Below are positions 63,651-64,000 of a DNA stretch of 64,000 nucleotides, in pieces. Location of the stretch: assembly GCA_947377285.1 (NCBI GenBank), contig CANCFT010000007.1, forward strand, positions 1-64,000. Reading direction: 5' to 3'. Both the position numbers and the translations under genes were made by a program. The stretch is from Bacteriovoracaceae bacterium. GTDB taxonomy: Bacteria > Bdellovibrionota > Bacteriovoracia > Bacteriovoracales > Bacteriovoracaceae. Below the pieces are notes generated by a model that saw nothing but the letters and a program-made list of their open reading frames with translations, had not been told where the DNA came from and did not search any database. Each line of letters starts with the position of its first letter. The first letter of the stretch is position 1.

Positions 63651-64000
63651 GGTTCTCGAAATTTTATTAAACTATTCATATATGCTTTAGTAATGGCATT
63701 AGTATCAATTTTTGAAATACCTCGGTTGAAAATATCAGAATATTTTTTTCCAAGTTTATTCTTTTTAAAAAGGACATATAGCTTTTTATTTTCAATGAAT
63801 TTTGAATTAACTTTTAATTGGCTTTTAAATTTGATTAGCTGACTGTTAGAAGTCATTAAATAATTAAATACATTGATATCTATGATTGCTAAATCCACTC
63901 TTGAATGGGCCAATTTGGATATATTCGTTTCATCATCAATAGCAATATCTTTTTGAATGATTTTTTTTGAAAATAAATCATCGAGCTCATTTGTGTTTAT
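63647..64000 (-). CDS. C-terminal part of a periplasmic solute-binding protein (family 3-like), partial
   Basis: 118 codons, open from the window's right end, so the gene continues outside. VDLAIIDINVFNYLM and KKYSDIFNRGISKIDTNAITKAYMNSL resemble the second lobe and C-terminal helix of family 3 extracellular solute-binding proteins. An internal TTG at 63913 is not the real start. Signal peptide and N-terminal lobe lie outside. Confidence 0.6.
   Translation of the reverse strand: MNTNELDDLFSKKIIQKDIAIDDETNISKLAHSRVDLAIIDINVFNYLMTSNSQLIKFKSQLKVNSKFIENKKLYVLFKKNKLGKKYSDIFNRGISKIDTNAITKAYMNSLIKFREP

Noticed and set aside
1-64000. Search for tRNA, rRNA, CRISPR arrays, insertion sequences and prophage genes
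   Set aside because: No cloverleaf-like T-arm with GTTCGAATC, no regularly spaced repeats, no transposase or integrase motif was seen.

Overview
The window is about two-thirds A+T, densely packed, and has Gram-negative features: many lipoprotein and Sec signal peptides, a probable outer-membrane beta-barrel, PBP4 and periplasmic redox proteins. Gene content (several small secreted proteins of unknown family, a large S8 protease lipoprotein, a secreted DNase I-like nuclease, two HD-GYP proteins, a degenerate J-domain/RodZ-like HTH fusion) suggests a bdellovibrio-like predator of the Bacteriovorax group. That placement is inference; no rRNA, tRNA or CRISPR array was seen.

Layout. 0.1-4.7 kb: lipoprotein and beta-barrel pair, membrane zinc-ribbon protein, ssb, small secreted proteins and a lipase-like hydrolase. 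4.7-8.0 kb: orphan response regulator, REC-HD-GYP protein and YhaM-like exoribonuclease. 8.1-13.2 kb: gap-pgk-(Cys-rich secreted protein)-tpiA-secG-aminotransferase, all on the plus strand. 13.2-19.0 kb: HD-GYP protein, MFS exporter, large subtilisin lipoprotein. 19.1-24.1 kb: an accessory cluster of a sensorless histidine kinase, two tandem HTH paralogues, an acyltransferase-like protein, an alpha/beta hydrolase and a ThiF/E1-like adenylyltransferase. Two separate transcription units in it carry the same 18-bp dyad, and this is the best candidate for an undescribed system. 24.2-26.3 kb: membrane pyrophosphatase. 26.3-31.7 kb: a minus-strand operon (FlhG/MinD-like ATPase, J/HTH protein, RluD, PgeF, VKOR-DsbA, TatD). 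31.9-40.8 kb: dolichol-kinase-like protein, Lon-N protein, ManA, Fe-S protein, phytase-like esterase, PBP4, adenine deaminase, GIY-YIG protein, carbonic anhydrase. 40.9-44.1 kb: secreted proteins, including a MORN-repeat gene split by an 8-bp tandem repeat (likely phase variation). 44.1-48.3 kb: CrtI-like oxidoreductase, DUF5522-like protein, RRM protein, FadD. 48.3-57.5 kb: divergent lipoproteins of 441 and 1458 aa, secreted unknowns and a secreted nuclease. 57.5-64 kb: yqeY, metG, leuS, coaD, a flavodoxin-fold oxidoreductase and a solute-binding protein cut by the window end.

Regulatory DNA is unusually visible: several 18-32 bp palindromes lie in intergenic gaps, two or three promoters sit exactly where a leaderless mRNA would start, and two hairpins (before the acyltransferase-like gene and before yqeY) overlap the Shine-Dalgarno sequence of the next gene.
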